Source: Xenorhabdus szentirmaii DSM 16338 (GTDB lineage Bacteria; Pseudomonadota; Gammaproteobacteria; Enterobacterales; Enterobacteriaceae). From it: 64,000 nucleotides of DNA. Location of the stretch: NCBI RefSeq assembly GCF_002632585.1, contig NZ_NIBV01000001.1, positions 610,094-674,093 on the forward strand, given 5' to 3'. The notes beneath the pieces are model-generated. The model was not told the origin of the DNA. It worked only from the letters and a program-made list of their open reading frames with translations, and did no database searches. A program made the translations under genes and the position numbers. Each line of letters begins with the position of its first letter. Position 1 is the first letter of the stretch. Shown in pieces: positions 9,477 to 18,729 of the stretch.

Positions 9477-10511
9477 ATGAAAATTTTATCCGAGCGACCT
9501 TGGTTGCTGATAACATTTTTTTTGATATCCAACTTATTTTCATCTATTGCAGTTTCTATCGGGATGTATCTCATTCCATGGTATATCAGCAATACTGCCG
9601 GTGAGCCTGTATTCCTTGCCAATACCGCGATGTTATCTGCGCTTTTAATTCTTTTTTTATCACCTTTTATTGGCAAATTGATTGATTCTTTCAATCGAAA
9701 ATCAATCCTCACGTTTATCACCATTGTCATCTTGGTGCTTTTTCTGTTTCTTGCTCTCTCTGACGACACTTTTTTGAACCGCTTATATGCCTTGATTGGG
9801 GCGTATTTATTTATCCAAATTTATTATTCGGTTTTCTACAATACCCGACAAGGATTTATCAAAGATATCTTTGCTGAGAGTCAACTTTATCGCATTAATG
9901 CCATCCTTGAGATTGAAACCCAGTCTTCGATTCTATTGGCGGCAGCCCTGGTATTTTTCTTTTCAACCACATTAACCAGCACAGATATTTTTCTCGTGCT
10001 GGCAGGAATGGCATTTATTTCTCTGGTTATGCTAATGGTGATCCCTTATACATCCAACGTCACTACCGGCAGCAAAAATACGCAAGCACCACTCCCCAAA
10101 CTTTCACTTTCATTTTTAAAAACCGATCTGTTTTGCTATATGGCAATGGGGAATATACCCTTTATTTGCATTATGACAATCAACGTGATCCAAGCTCCCT
10201 TTATGAATGATGTACTTCTTGAACCTATCGGCTCGTATGCAACCTATGGGATCATATATGGCTGTGGGGCCATATTAGTCGGTTTCATTATGGAGCGGCT
10301 CTCCGGTCGTTATCCACAACGCAAGCTGGTTTTTATTTTCACGTCTATTTTTGCAATAACGCTGGGGATTATTGCAACAGGGCTGGTGCCCCTGATTTTC
10401 GCCAATAATTATCAGCATGTATGGAATTATATTTTCGCAATCAGCCTTATTGCCCCTGTGGCATTACTTTTCAGAAGGTATTTGGATAGAAATTTAATCG
10501 CTATTCAATAA
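9477..10511 (+). CDS. MFS transporter, short form
   Basis: Chosen start ATG 9477 follows AGAGGCG at a good distance and opens directly into a first membrane helix (ERPWLLITFFLISNLFSSIA). The 344-residue product has about 10 predicted membrane segments, two fewer than the usual 12, and ends soon after the tenth with RRYLDRNLIAIQ. It belongs to the same broad MFS_3-like branch as the 6469-7692 protein. The family often has about 400 residues, so this may be a C-terminally shortened transporter or a naturally 10-helix variant. The substrate is unknown. A terminator follows at 10580. Confidence 0.75.
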   Translation: MKILSERPWLLITFFLISNLFSSIAVSIGMYLIPWYISNTAGEPVFLANTAMLSALLILFLSPFIGKLIDSFNRKSILTFITIVILVLFLFLALSDDTFLNRLYALIGAYLFIQIYYSVFYNTRQGFIKDIFAESQLYRINAILEIETQSSILLAAALVFFFSTTLTSTDIFLVLAGMAFISLVMLMVIPYTSNVTTGSKNTQAPLPKLSLSFLKTDLFCYMAMGNIPFICIMTINVIQAPFMNDVLLEPIGSYATYGIIYGCGAILVGFIMERLSGRYPQRKLVFIFTSIFAITLGIIATGLVPLIFANNYQHVWNYIFAISLIAPVALLFRRYLDRNLIAIQ

Positions 10512-10579
10512 GGAAAATAGGTATTTCCGATGGCAATTTGTGCTATTTTGCCATACTATTGATTAGCAAATATGCAGTG

Positions 10580-10607
10580 AAAACAGCATCCGGCCAGATG
10601 CTGTTTT
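10580..10607. terminator. Bidirectional terminator between MFS gene and yigL
   Basis: AAAACAGCATC pairs with GATGCTGTTTT over 11 bp around the loop CGGCCA. A/T runs on both sides suit the two convergent genes. Confidence 0.85.
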
Positions 10608-10666
10608 CAATTTACCCGTTCTCTGTATTCGTTTTATTTGCCAAATAAATCGTCAAATAATTAACA

Positions 10667-11467
10667 TCAAACTTGGTATACTTGTCGCAGGTAACAAGAA
10701 ACGGCATCATCAGCATTAGAACCAATCACTTCCATCTCTGGCAGCGTATCTTTTAAACGCTGGTGTGCTCCCTGCATGATGCACCCCTTGCCTGCCGCGC
10801 TCAGCATTTCTCTGTCATTCATGCCATCACCAAAGGCAATGCAATCACTCAATAAGTATCCAAGGGACTGACATACCTGCTCCAGGGCATAGCCTTTAGA
10901 AACACCCCCTGCCATGACTTCCAGATAACTACTCAATGAAAAGCTGACGTTGACTCTTTCTCCCCAACGCGCTTTGATCCGCTTTTCCAACTCCACGAGA
11001 TAATCATGATCTTCACTGTAATAATAGACTTTGCACACCCCGTCCGTCGGGAAGTTATCACGCTGGAAAATCTGGTAATGGAAAACAGACTCCTGAAAAA
11101 AATCAACTTGCTCAGGTGCTTCACGATTAATGAGCCAATCATCGTTATTGAAGTAGTTAGTCAGGATATTAGGATTGTCAAACTCCAATAAACATAATTC
11201 ATGCGCAATATCAGGATTTAAATTATGGCTGAATACCAGTTCATTCTGAGTGTTATGAACTCTTGCTCCGTTTGATGTGATCATATAAGCATTGATACCA
11301 AGCCCATCCCGGATCTGCCCTACATCAATATGATGGCGACCTGTCGCAAAAATAAAATGGATGCCTTGGTCTGTCAGTAAGTTCAGGGTTTCCTTGGTAT
11401 AAGGCGTTAATTTGTGGGCGGGTGACAGCAATGTTCCATCTAAATCTGAAGCGACAACATGATACAT
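10667..11467 (-). CDS. yigL: HAD-superfamily (Cof) phosphatase YigL
   Basis: A 266-residue Cof-type HAD hydrolase. Motif I is D8-L-D10-G-T (ASDLDGTLLS), motif II lies in FATGRH, the late Lys is in VSKGYAL and motif IV is GDGMNDREML. In E. coli YigL dephosphorylates pyridoxal 5'-phosphate and sugar phosphates; its mRNA is stabilised by SgrS in glucose-phosphate stress in some enterics. It lies 21 bp downstream of pldB in the same direction, as in E. coli, where yigL mRNA is processed from the pldB-yigL transcript. Confidence 0.95.
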   Translation of the reverse strand: MYHVVASDLDGTLLSPAHKLTPYTKETLNLLTDQGIHFIFATGRHHIDVGQIRDGLGINAYMITSNGARVHNTQNELVFSHNLNPDIAHELCLLEFDNPNILTNYFNNDDWLINREAPEQVDFFQESVFHYQIFQRDNFPTDGVCKVYYYSEDHDYLVELEKRIKARWGERVNVSFSLSSYLEVMAGGVSKGYALEQVCQSLGYLLSDCIAFGDGMNDREMLSAAGKGCIMQGAHQRLKDTLPEMEVIGSNADDAVSCYLRQVYQV

Positions 11468-11488
11468 AGTTATAGTTCCTAAACTAAG

Positions 11489-12487
11489 TCAATGAAGATC
11501 AAAAAAATCACAAATTGCATTGAGAGCTTGTGCTCGTAATATATCTTTCTCGAACAAGATTTCGTGATGAGCGCCTTGAATAACCAGAAGCTGTTGTTTT
11601 TCCGGCTCTACGCCCGCTTTTTGACGTGTATTGCAAAAAGCCAGCTGCTCCCGGTTACTCACTACTTTATCTTCACTCGCCTGCAACACAGTGAGTGGCG
11701 TTCGAATTTTGTCGGCATTTTCAACTAAATTATCTCCCATTCGCAGGCTTTCCCGCATCCAATGGTAAGTCGGGCCACCGAGACGTAATTCTGGATAATC
11801 AACATAATAGCGTAAATAACGCTGATAACGCGCATAACTGTGCGTTAGCAGATTGATAAAATAGGGTAACGGCTGCCATTGACCTGTTGATAATGCATAG
11901 GCATTGCGCTTTTCAATATGCAGTTCAGCCTGATTGACCAAAAAATTAGCCAACCAACGAGGCATGGGTAAGTTGATGCCAAACATGGGCGCACAGAGTG
12001 CCGCTGCACGAAAAACCGGTTCCTGATAACGCATTAGAAAACGACTCAAGATAGCCCCTCCCATAGAATGGGCCAGTGCATAACAACACTGATGCTGACG
12101 AGGCATGACTTCTAATTCGACAAATTTTGCAAAATCATCCACATAGTGATCGAATGATTCAACATGCCCTTTTTGCCGATCCTTCAACATTCGCCCTGAA
12201 CGCCCTTGCCCACGATGATCAATGATAAAAATATCATAGCCCAGATGATAAAAATCGTAGGCTATTTCAGTATATTTCACATAGCTTTCACTACGGCCGG
12301 GCAAAATCACAAGCGTTTTGTCATGAAATGGGGAACAAAAGGAGACATAGCGGATGGGAATATCATCAACTCCCATAAAATGCCGTTCGTCCCGTGTATA
12401 CCAGAAATCCAGCAATGCTCCATTCATAAAGGCTGAGTACTGAGGTTCGCGGTTTAACCAGCTCTCTTTCAATATCTCAGGTGCCAT
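11489..12487 (-). CDS. pldB: Lysophospholipase L2
   Basis: Alpha/beta hydrolase of 332 residues that removes the remaining acyl chain from lysophospholipids. The nucleophile elbow is AHSMGG with Ser at about 141, the oxyanion-side HRGQGRS motif is near 91-97, and the catalytic His is in GAHHEIL close to the C-terminus. Its companion outer-membrane phospholipase gene pldA, 2 kb away, is broken in this strain, so PldB must act on lysolipids from other sources. In E. coli rhtB and rhtC lie between recQ and pldB; they are absent here. Confidence 0.96.
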   Translation of the reverse strand: MAPEILKESWLNREPQYSAFMNGALLDFWYTRDERHFMGVDDIPIRYVSFCSPFHDKTLVILPGRSESYVKYTEIAYDFYHLGYDIFIIDHRGQGRSGRMLKDRQKGHVESFDHYVDDFAKFVELEVMPRQHQCCYALAHSMGGAILSRFLMRYQEPVFRAAALCAPMFGINLPMPRWLANFLVNQAELHIEKRNAYALSTGQWQPLPYFINLLTHSYARYQRYLRYYVDYPELRLGGPTYHWMRESLRMGDNLVENADKIRTPLTVLQASEDKVVSNREQLAFCNTRQKAGVEPEKQQLLVIQGAHHEILFEKDILRAQALNAICDFFDLH

Positions 12488-12540
12488 TCATCACCCTCTG
12501 TTATAACAATGCCCTATTCCATTAGGCTCTCATTATCAGT

Positions 12541-12572
12541 CTGTTATTAAAACCTGTCTGTTATTAAAACCT
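12541..12572. repeat. Tandem duplication between pldB and recQ
   Basis: CTGTTATTAAAACCT occurs at 12541-12555 and again at 12558-12572, a 17-bp period. It sits just downstream of the recQ stop codon. Confidence 0.85.
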
Positions 12573-12577
12573 TTCTG

Positions 12578-14416
12578 CTACTCCAATCCGTCAAAGTGAT
12601 CGCGGATCAATGCCATGAAGGCATCACCAAAACGTTCCAGTTTTCGCTGCCCAACGCCATTAATCTGCAAAAGTTCATCCGGCGTTATCGGGCACTGTTC
12701 TGACATCTCAATTAACGTAACATCATTGAAGACAACAAAAGGGGGAATATTGTTTTCATCCGCAATGGATTTACGTAATTTGCGCAATTTTGCAAACAAC
12801 TTGCGATCATAGTTACCACTGTATGATTTGTTTTGCTGATTACGGCTTTTCAGGCTTTGAATACGTGGTACAGCAAGCTGCAATGGCACTTCCCCCCTCA
12901 ACACAGGCCGGGAAGCTTCTGTCAGTTGCAATGCAGAGAAATTGGCAATGTTTTGGCTAATCAGCCCCAGATGGATAAGCTGGCGTAAAATGCTCATCCA
13001 ATGTTCCTGGCTCTGTTCTTTGCCAATGCCATAAACAGGCAATTTGTCGTGCCCAAAATCCCTGATGCGTTGATTATTCGCACCACGAAGCACTTCTACG
13101 ATATAGCCAACCCCAAAACGCTGACCAACGCGATAGATGCAGGACAGGGCTTTTTGCGCTTCCACCAGGCCATCATAACGCTTGGGGGGATCAAGGCAAA
13201 TATCACAATTGCCACAGGCAGCCTGACGGCTTTCACCAAAATAGTTGAGCAACACCAAGCGCCGGCAGGTCTGGGCTTCTGCAAACGCCCCCATTGCATT
13301 GAGCTTATGCCGCTCTATGTCTTGTCGTTCACCCGCCTCTTTTTCTTCCAGACAACGGCGCAGCCATGCCATATCGGCAGGATCATAAAACAGCACGGCT
13401 TCGGCAGGTAAACCATCCCGCCCTGCTCTTCCCGTTTCCTGATAGTAGGATTCAATGTTACGAGGAATATCAAAATGTACAACAAAACGTACATTGGGTT
13501 TGTTAATTCCCATGCCAAATGCAACCGTTGCGACAACCACCTGTAAGTCATCCCGCTGGAAAGCGTCCTGTACCCATGCACGCTGATTGTTATCTAATCC
13601 GGCATGGTAAGGTGCGACACTTAGCCCACGTTTTTGCAGGCGTTCTGCTGTTTCTTCCACTTTATTGCGACTATTGCAATATATGATCCCGCTTTTCCCT
13701 TTCTGGCCGCGGACAAATGCCCAAAGCTGATCAAGTGGCTTATATTTCTCGACCAGCGTATAGCGAATATTAGGCCGATCAAAGCTGCTGATATGGATAA
13801 CCGGATCATGTAATTCCAATAGGCGAACGATATCCTGACGGGTGGTTTTATCTGCCGTCGCCGTCAATGCAACCACAGGAAGTTCAGGAAAGCGGTGACG
13901 AAGTTGACCCAGTGCGCGATATTCCGGACGGAAATCATGCCCCCATTGTGAAATACAGTGGGCTTCATCTACTGCCAATAGCACAGGTTGCCAATCACGA
14001 AGTTGATCAAGAAAATTGTCCGTTACCAAACGCTCAGGAGCAATATAAAGCAGTTTAATGCTTCCCTGACGACACCGTTGGATAATGTCAAATTGCTGTT
14101 CACGGTTTTGAGTTGAGTTCAGGCATTCCGCATCAACGCCATTTGCCCGCAACTGATCGACCTGATCTTTCATCAGTGAAATAAGCGGGGATACAACCAG
14201 TGTCAGGCCGTTTTTTACCAATGCGGGGATCTGGTAGCACAGTGATTTTCCGCCCCCTGTTGGCATCACCACCAGGCAATCACGTCCACCAAGAACGGCG
14301 TCGATCACCTGCTGTTGCCCCGGGCGAAATTGCTGATATCCGAATGTTTTTCGTAATGCTTGTTCAGCCAGCGATGCCGTGCTGATGAGTTCTGCGGTAG
14401 ACACGCCTTTCCTCAA
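12578..14416 (-). CDS. recQ: ATP-dependent DNA helicase RecQ
   Basis: 3'-5' superfamily 2 helicase acting in RecF-pathway recombination and in suppressing illegitimate recombination. The 612 residues carry Walker [12 protein letters not shown], the DEAH box in [20 protein letters not shown], motif [12 protein letters not shown], the four-cysteine zinc subdomain ([10 protein letters not shown] through CGNCDIC), a winged-helix RQC region and a C-terminal HRDC domain ([18 protein letters not shown]). Length matches E. coli (609). The N-terminal dozen residues differ from E. coli, so the start could be a few codons inside. Confidence 0.97.
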   Translation of the reverse strand: MRKGVSTAELISTASLAEQALRKTFGYQQFRPGQQQVIDAVLGGRDCLVVMPTGGGKSLCYQIPALVKNGLTLVVSPLISLMKDQVDQLRANGVDAECLNSTQNREQQFDIIQRCRQGSIKLLYIAPERLVTDNFLDQLRDWQPVLLAVDEAHCISQWGHDFRPEYRALGQLRHRFPELPVVALTATADKTTRQDIVRLLELHDPVIHISSFDRPNIRYTLVEKYKPLDQLWAFVRGQKGKSGIIYCNSRNKVEETAERLQKRGLSVAPYHAGLDNNQRAWVQDAFQRDDLQVVVATVAFGMGINKPNVRFVVHFDIPRNIESYYQETGRAGRDGLPAEAVLFYDPADMAWLRRCLEEKEAGERQDIERHKLNAMGAFAEAQTCRRLVLLNYFGESRQAACGNCDICLDPPKRYDGLVEAQKALSCIYRVGQRFGVGYIVEVLRGANNQRIRDFGHDKLPVYGIGKEQSQEHWMSILRQLIHLGLISQNIANFSALQLTEASRPVLRGEVPLQLAVPRIQSLKSRNQQNKSYSGNYDRKLFAKLRKLRKSIADENNIPPFVVFNDVTLIEMSEQCPITPDELLQINGVGQRKLERFGDAFMALIRDHFDGLE

Positions 14417-14531
14417 TCGTTAGAAGCTAATCATTAAACGCCAATCTTTGGAACAGCCTGAAAAAACAGGCCATACAAATACAGGCACGCCATTACGGTC
14501 TGTATATCATGCGACTGCACGGTCGGCGCCA

Positions 14532-15384
14532 TTACAGCATATCATTCAACATAACGCCGATACCAAAACGGGTCTGTTTGAAATTGTAGTCAATCATTGA
14601 CTCCCCGTATCCTGCGAAAAGCTGTGTATAAAGACGCATGTGCTTGGTGATCGGGTAACTCCAACCCAGCTCTCCGCTTCCATAGCCACTACTCCAGTTG
14701 TAACGCCCTTGAGCCGTAAATACGCTGTCTCCCCAGATATAACCGACCTTCAGGCGGTAATGGCCCAGATAGCGGCTGATATCATCATTGTCATCATGGC
14801 ATGAACTTTCCGGCAGCCGGTACCACGGCTTGAAATCCACCTGCCAATTGCCTTTTTGTGCCATAAAACGCGCATACAGACGATTCCAGCTACGTCTTCC
14901 GGGCGCCCATTGGATTGGTGATTAAAACCCATTTCAATTTCTCGTAAATGCCAACCTGCAAACTCATGGTCAGTCAGCCGTGCCAGAAAGATCTGCGGCT
15001 CATAATTGGTTTCACGGAATGGGGAGGATTCTTTCTTATTGCTGAGTTGCCACCATGACCGCTGAGTATAAGAAGCACCAAGCAATGAGCCTTCACCGAG
15101 AATTCCCTGCCATAACGGGAAACCAAAACTTATCTGAAAACTGACTTCATCTTTGCGAGCCTGATCTGACCAATCATAACTGTGGATGGCCGGTTTATTC
15201 ATACTGGAGCCATAAGTATAGATAAGGTAATTTGTATCGTAGGAATAGAGCATCAATGGTGATTCCTGCTCCCCCAATATTATCGCAAACACACCCCCTC
15301 TTCCATTCAACTCACCAATCTGTTTTTTTGCTCTATAACACATTGATGAGAATAAACAAGCAGCATTTTCCATAGCCAACGCAT
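14532..15384 (-). pseudogene. pldA: Outer-membrane phospholipase A, broken by frame changes
   Basis: Outer-membrane phospholipase A1 is a 12-strand barrel of about 289 residues. Here the homology runs through three frames. A possible signal peptide (MRWLWKMLLVYS) starts at 15384; the body, from YSYDTNYLIY through SFREV-like regions to NHQSNGR, is in a second frame; and from RRSWNRLY to the end (GIGVMLNDML) it is in a third frame, changing near 14900. The catalytic His and Ser lie in NHQSNGR and the catalytic Asn in SWNRL, so the second frame change falls inside the active site. The remaining sequence is well conserved, so inactivation looks recent. A sequencing error could explain one change but less easily both. 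Confidence 0.88.
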
Positions 15385-15585
15385 CTCTGGTTTTTCCTAT
15401 TGTGATAATTGCGAGATAAAGAATTGCCGCTTATTCTACACGCTATATGGTTATTTTTTGTAGCCCGTTTTTTTTCAGTTAATTATTTTTCGAAGTGTTT
15501 CACAGACTGGTAAATTTGCTGTCCAAGGCATAAAATTAACAAGTTATTAACGACAGTTACCCATTAGAATTCAGCCGTTTTACTT

Positions 15586-15623
15586 TTCATTATCAGGAAA
15601 CCGCCATTTCATTATCAGGAAAC
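15586..15623 (+). repeat. 22-bp tandem duplication covering the yigI ribosome-binding site
   Basis: TTCATTATCAGGAAAC is found at 15586-15601 and 15608-15623, so the purine-rich CAGGAAAC just before the yigI start is present twice. Only the second copy is at translational distance from ATG 15628. Confidence 0.85.
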
Positions 15624-15627
15624 TACA

Positions 15628-16113
15628 ATGGAAAATATGCAGCAAGTGGACAAAGTATTAACACCTGAAGAAGCCCGTCTATTTATCGGTGAAATTTTTA
15701 TTTACCATATGCCATTTAACCGGCTTCTGGGGCTTGAATTACTCCGATTCGAACAGGACTATGCAGAAGTGCAATTTTGCAATCAGGAAAAGCTGGTCGG
15801 CAATATAACGCAAAATATTCTGCATGGCGGTGCAATTGCAACCATACTGGATGTGGCTGGCGGGCTGGTCTGTGCGGGAAATGCTCTCACCTCACTGGAA
15901 CTTCTGACAATTGCAGAGATGCAAAAACGTTTATCCACTCTCGGCACGATTGATTTACGCATCGATTATCTGCGTCCCGGACGTGGCGAAGTATTTACGG
16001 CCAGCTGCAATATTATCCGCAATGGAAATAAAGTGTCTGTTGCCAGAATTGAGCTTCATAATGAAAATCAAGTGCATATTGCCAGTGCAACAGGAACTTA
16101 TTTAGTTGGTTAA
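15628..16113 (+). CDS. yigI: Hotdog-fold thioesterase-like protein YigI
   Basis: A 161-residue PaaI-type hotdog protein, the counterpart of E. coli YigI (155 residues). The hotdog core is [18 protein letters not shown] (near 69-86), where the conserved HGG and the Asp are the usual active-site elements, followed by [16 protein letters not shown]. coli YigI has been described as an acyl-CoA thioesterase; the exact substrate here is not visible. Start ATG 15628; an in-frame ATG three codons later is possible. Confidence 0.93.
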   Translation: MENMQQVDKVLTPEEARLFIGEIFIYHMPFNRLLGLELLRFEQDYAEVQFCNQEKLVGNITQNILHGGAIATILDVAGGLVCAGNALTSLELLTIAEMQKRLSTLGTIDLRIDYLRPGRGEVFTASCNIIRNGNKVSVARIELHNENQVHIASATGTYLVG

Positions 16114-16509
16114 CGTTTTTATCGTTATTCAGTGACGGCATCCTGTCGCATTTAAATCTGTTATGCCCTTGCTCTCTGAATTCATGTTGATAACCGCATT
16201 CACCCTGTAATTGCATGCGATATCACACACGGGGCATAACCAGAAATATTGATGTAACGGTCGCGGTATTTATGACATTTCGTGAAAATGCGTGAAAATA
16301 AAACAGAAGCCGGCAACATCAAAACAGATAACTACTTTATGTTTTTATAACAACTTCGCATAAATAATCACTTGAATAATAGAAAAAATTTAATTTATTA
16401 TTCAAGCTATTAACTACTTGTAAATCATGCAACCCAGTGCCACATTGTATAGGTTCATGAGCGAATACTCTCACGTCTCTTCTTAACTCTCGAAACATTC
16501 AAGGATATT
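16114..16509. other. Spacer between yigI and rarD
   Basis: No coding frame was recognised. The stretch contains a perfect 10-bp inverted repeat (16371-16406) and an AT-rich region that probably includes the rarD promoter. Confidence 0.5.
16371..16406. repeat. Inverted repeat upstream of rarD
   Basis: CTTGAATAAT and ATTATTCAAG form a perfect 10-bp inverted repeat separated by 16 AT-rich bases, about 105 bp before the rarD start. It could be an operator or a weak hairpin. Confidence 0.6.
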
Positions 16510-17400
16510 ATGAATAACCAACAGACTGCCAAAGGTATCCTCTATGCCTTAGGTGCCTACCTCATTTGGGGTTTCGCTCCTATTTACTTCAAAGAAATAC
16601 AATACGTCCCCCCCGATGAAATCGTGTCACACCGTGTTATCTGGTCGGTTTTCTTTATGGTTCTGTTGTTGACGGTAACCCGTCACTGGCGTCAGGTTGC
16701 ATCTGCCATCAAAAAACCGAAAATCCTTCTGCTGTTGGGTGTTTCTGCCTTTACGATTGCCAGTAACTGGCTGACTTATATTTGGGCAGTCAATAATAAT
16801 CACATGCTGGAAGCCAGCCTTGGGTATTTTATTAATCCTTTGGTGAGTGTGTTGTTCGCGATGATATTTCTTGGTGAACGCTTTCGCCGCATGCAGTGGA
16901 TCGCCGTAGGCCTGGCCGTTACAGGTGTATTGATTCAACTGTGGCAATTTGGTTCTGTGCCGGTGATTGGCCTGTATTTGGCAACAACGTTTGCACTTTA
17001 TGGACTCATTCGCAAGAAACTGGGCGTTGATGTTCAAACCGGTACGCTGATTGAAACCATTTGGGTATTCCCGGTTGCACTGATTTATCTGTTGTTTTTC
17101 ACACATACTCCAACCAGCAATATGTTGAATAACACGATGTCCTTGAATCTATTGCTGATTGCTGCGGGTATTATCACGACTGTACCGTTGTTATTTTTTA
17201 CGGCCGCGGCGTCCCACCTGCGTTTGTCCACACTGGGATTCTTCCAATATCTCGCCCCGACATTGATGTTCTTGCTGGCAACACTGGTTTATGGTGAAAA
17301 AATTGGTTCAGAGCGTTTGATCACATTCGGCTTTATCTGGGCAGCATTGCTCCTGTTCACGTTGGATGCACTGTATACCCAGCGACGCCTGCGTAAGTAA
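16510..17400 (+). CDS. rarD: EamA-family transporter RarD
   Basis: Inner-membrane protein of 296 residues with ten predicted membrane helices in two EamA repeats, starting GILYALGAYLIWGFAPIYFK, the RarD signature. It is named for a chloramphenicol-sensitivity phenotype in Pseudomonas; the transported compound is not established. It is preceded by AAGGATATT at a suitable distance. It sits between yigI and corA, as in E. coli. Confidence 0.95.
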   Translation: MNNQQTAKGILYALGAYLIWGFAPIYFKEIQYVPPDEIVSHRVIWSVFFMVLLLTVTRHWRQVASAIKKPKILLLLGVSAFTIASNWLTYIWAVNNNHMLEASLGYFINPLVSVLFAMIFLGERFRRMQWIAVGLAVTGVLIQLWQFGSVPVIGLYLATTFALYGLIRKKLGVDVQTGTLIETIWVFPVALIYLLFFTHTPTSNMLNNTMSLNLLLIAAGIITTVPLLFFTAAASHLRLSTLGFFQYLAPTLMFLLATLVYGEKIGSERLITFGFIWAALLLFTLDALYTQRRLRK

Positions 17401-17460
17401 TCCGGTTATCCCTCCGCCCTTAAATGGGCGAAGGTATCAACACCGTTCATCTGCCATTTA

Positions 17461-17635
17461 CTGAAAACCAGCTCTGAAAGCGAGTTCTGAAAACAGGTTC
17501 TGAAACTATGCCCTGGAAAAAAGTTTCGGAAAGCAATAAAGACAAATATCCGGATTCAGTTTGGCCGGAATAATTAACATGTTATCAGGAGAAAGGAGTG
17601 TGAACTTCAGTCACACAGTTATCTATGTGACTGAA
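17461..17635. repeat. CTGAAA repeats and a perfect inverted repeat, rarD-corA spacer
   Basis: CTGAAA recurs at about 12-14-bp steps from 17461 to 17506. Further on, TTCAGTCACA (17606-17615) and TGTGACTGAA (17626-17635) form a perfect 10-bp inverted repeat with a 10-nt loop between the convergent rarD and corA genes. It lacks a T run on either strand, so it is either a weak terminator or a protein-binding site. Confidence 0.6.
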
Positions 17636-17690
17636 ATAAATCAAGGCAGGCAAAAAACAGCGACCTGAAATCGGTATAACCTGTGCGTTT

Positions 17691-18641
17691 TTACAGCCAG
17701 TTTTTCCGCTTGAAATAGAGATAAGGCGCCAGCCCTGCGGCTATCATCAATCCAATGGCCGCTGGATAACCAAATGTCCAATCCAGTTCTGGCATAAATT
17801 TGAAGTTCATCCCATAGCTGGAAGCAACCAATGTCGGTGGCAGGAAGACCACAGAAACAACGGAAAAAATTTTAATGATGCGGCTCTGTTCAATGTTGAT
17901 AAAACCCATCGCCGCTTGCATCAGGAAGTTCACTTTCTGGAACAGAGATTCGTTGTGCGGCAATAAGGATTCAATATCTCGCAGAATTTCACGGGCCTGT
18001 TCGAGCTGATTGGCAGGCAAACGAGCACGACGCACAAGGAAGTTCAGTGCACGCTGGCTATCCATCAGACATAAACGAACTTTCCAGCCAATATCTTCCT
18101 GCTCTGCAAGGTTGGAAAGCGCTGAATCAAATTCGTCCCCTTGCTTGCCTTCCATGATGACCCGGCTCAGGGATTCCAGTACGCTGTAAATATTTTCAAT
18201 GACGTCAGCCAACTGCTCAATTTTGGTTTCGAACAGGTCCATCAGCAGTTCATAAGCATTTCCGTCAACCATCGTCTGGTTACGGGCGCGCATTCGGTAT
18301 AATCGAAATGCAGGGAGTTCACGCTCTCGCAATGTGTAGAGACGGCCATCACGGATCGTAAATGCGACGGTCGAGTTGCCAGCATGGTCTTCGGCATCTT
18401 CAAAATAGAAGAATGAGTGGACATGCATCCCATCTTCATCTTCAAAAAAACGTGCCGATGCTTCGATGTCATCCAGTTCAGTGCGGGTTGCCAGAACTTG
18501 CCCAAGCTCATTTTGGACCCGAAGACGATCATCATCCCCCAATCCAACCAAATCTACCCACATGGAGTCGGATAACTTATCACCTTCTTCAAATTCAAGA
18601 CGGAGCAGGCGATTATTCTCTAATTTAAATGCGTTCAGCAT
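17691..18641 (-). CDS. corA: Magnesium/cobalt/nickel transporter CorA
   Basis: Pentameric inner-membrane Mg2+ channel of 316 residues, the same length as E. coli CorA. A large acidic N-terminal cytoplasmic funnel is followed by two C-terminal helices; the selectivity motif YGMN at the end of the first helix ([12 protein letters not shown]) is intact, and the protein ends in the basic KRKNWL tail. Upstream is uvrD in the same direction. Confidence 0.97.
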   Translation of the reverse strand: MLNAFKLENNRLLRLEFEEGDKLSDSMWVDLVGLGDDDRLRVQNELGQVLATRTELDDIEASARFFEDEDGMHVHSFFYFEDAEDHAGNSTVAFTIRDGRLYTLRERELPAFRLYRMRARNQTMVDGNAYELLMDLFETKIEQLADVIENIYSVLESLSRVIMEGKQGDEFDSALSNLAEQEDIGWKVRLCLMDSQRALNFLVRRARLPANQLEQAREILRDIESLLPHNESLFQKVNFLMQAAMGFINIEQSRIIKIFSVVSVVFLPPTLVASSYGMNFKFMPELDWTFGYPAAIGLMIAAGLAPYLYFKRKNWL

Positions 18642-18729
18642 GTACCATAAGTCTCCTTATACTCCCTACATTTATTGTAAGGCGCGAATGTTACGCTCAG
18701 AAGAAAAAGCCTGTCAACATTCAACCGGA

